A DNA stretch of 64,000 nt from Monosporascus cannonballus. Lineage: Eukaryota > Ascomycota > Sordariomycetes > Xylariales. Below, piece by piece: positions 63,708 through 64,000 of this stretch. A model generated the notes under the pieces. It worked only from the letters and a program-made list of their open reading frames with translations, was not told the DNA's origin and made no database searches. Position 1 is the stretch's first letter. Each line of letters opens with the position of its first letter. The stretch is from NCBI GenBank assembly GCA_004154925.1, contig QJNS01000286.1, positions 1 to 64,000 of the forward strand, given 5' to 3'. A program made the position numbers and the translations under genes.

Positions 63708-64000
63708 CTAGGATAATGTCGTGTACTTAGATGCTGACTTGGTCTGGTGAAGGAGATGGAGTTGTTTGATTGCATGTTGTTCCTTATCAGGATTTCCGAA
63801 CAGGGCTCGCGTTCTCTCCTCAAAGTGGCTGTACTTGCTGAAAATGTAATTGGTAAGGTCGGAGGATTCCTCTGGGTATCTTTCGAGGTAATCCGTCAAA
63901 ATGGGTTCAAACCAATCACGAACTCTCCCAATAAGTAGCTGCGAGATGGCCATCACCTTCTGGTAGTCCTCCGTCAGAGATCCTTCGTAAAATTTTAGGT
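63708..64000 (-). pseudogene. gag N-terminal part of Gypsy element C (continues beyond window)
   Basis: The frame from the right edge to about 63,708 reads AISQLLIGRVRDWFEPIL, then a stretch ending HLLHQTKSASKY, the typical gag core of fungal Gypsy elements. Immediately after SASKY the next frame continues with the post-protease DIILGMPWL. The C-terminal gag, zinc knuckle and protease are therefore absent. Composition is normal, not AT-converted. Confidence 0.75.

Larger units (their letters stand above)
59495..64000 (-). mobile_element. Ty3/Gypsy LTR retrotransposon copy C, truncated by window edge, partly preserved
   Basis: The minus-strand element enters from the right edge. Its likely 3' LTR starts at 59,495 with TGTAACGAACCTGTTATACA. 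Read from right to left it has gag, a protease/RT junction, RT with intact YLDD (62,957-62,968), RNase H region and integrase. The zinc-finger part reads CNICNKAKA near 61,770-61,800, and the core reads EYDGIWVIINKLTKYRYFLP near 61,590-61,660. The plus-strand accessory ORF remnant is at about 60,011-60,645. Mutation load drops to the right: frames at 62,900-64,000 are almost continuous and of normal composition, while 59,500-62,800 is AT-converted. The 5' LTR and far target duplication are outside the window. Confidence 0.85.

Noticed and set aside
1..64000. tRNA/rRNA genes, CRISPR arrays, telomere repeats
   Set aside because: No A/B-box pair with cloverleaf, no rRNA core word, no regularly spaced repeat and no TTAGGG array were found by eye.

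Overview
The window is nuclear DNA of a filamentous ascomycete (Pezizomycotina, probably a Sordariomycete; the class is an inference from protein and retroelement style). The genes have short GT-AG introns with TACTAAC or CTGAC-like branch points. A 25 kb island of normal composition lies between two extremely AT-rich blocks. In those blocks the transposon reading frames are broken almost only by C-to-T and G-to-A changes (CAG/CAA to TAG/TAA, TGG to TAG/TAA), the mark of repeat-induced point mutation (RIP).

Layout. 1-28,130 is a RIP-degraded block. It holds a TIR element with TA target duplication (274-1,631), fragments of a dispersed repeat, and two near-full-length Ty3/Gypsy LTR retrotransposons on the minus strand: A, 11,189-17,990, and B, 20,229-26,971. 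Each has paired LTRs and a 5-bp target duplication. 28,131-53,340 is the gene island, with six conserved housekeeping genes: MDN1 midasin (minus, 3 exons, 4,912 aa), mitochondrial ribosomal protein bL12m (plus, 2 exons), a PanE/ApbA ketopantoate reductase (minus, 2 exons), CTK3, the CTD-kinase gamma subunit (minus, 3 exons), pyrroline-5-carboxylate reductase (plus, 5 exons) and the HAT1 histone acetyltransferase (minus, 2 exons). I rebuilt the exon structures by hand from splice signals, frame and conserved protein motifs. 53,340-64,000 is a second RIP block. It holds a 2.1 kb TIR element (53,687-55,821), more repeat fragments, and a third Gypsy element C on the minus strand. C starts at 59,495 and runs off the right edge; it is much less mutated towards that edge.

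The six genes are not a pathway cluster. They cover 60S ribosome assembly, mitochondrial translation, pantothenate synthesis, transcription-elongation control, proline synthesis and histone acetylation. Two pairs are divergent (MDN1/bL12m and CTK3/P5CR) and two are convergent (bL12m/KPR and P5CR/HAT1).

The most unusual signal is inside the retrotransposons. All three Gypsy copies carry, between integrase and the 3' LTR, remains of an additional ORF on the strand opposite gag-pol. It is rich in charged coiled-coil sequence and ends in a shared FDW-type motif. Its conserved place in elements with different LTRs suggests a cargo or accessory gene that travels with this Gypsy lineage.
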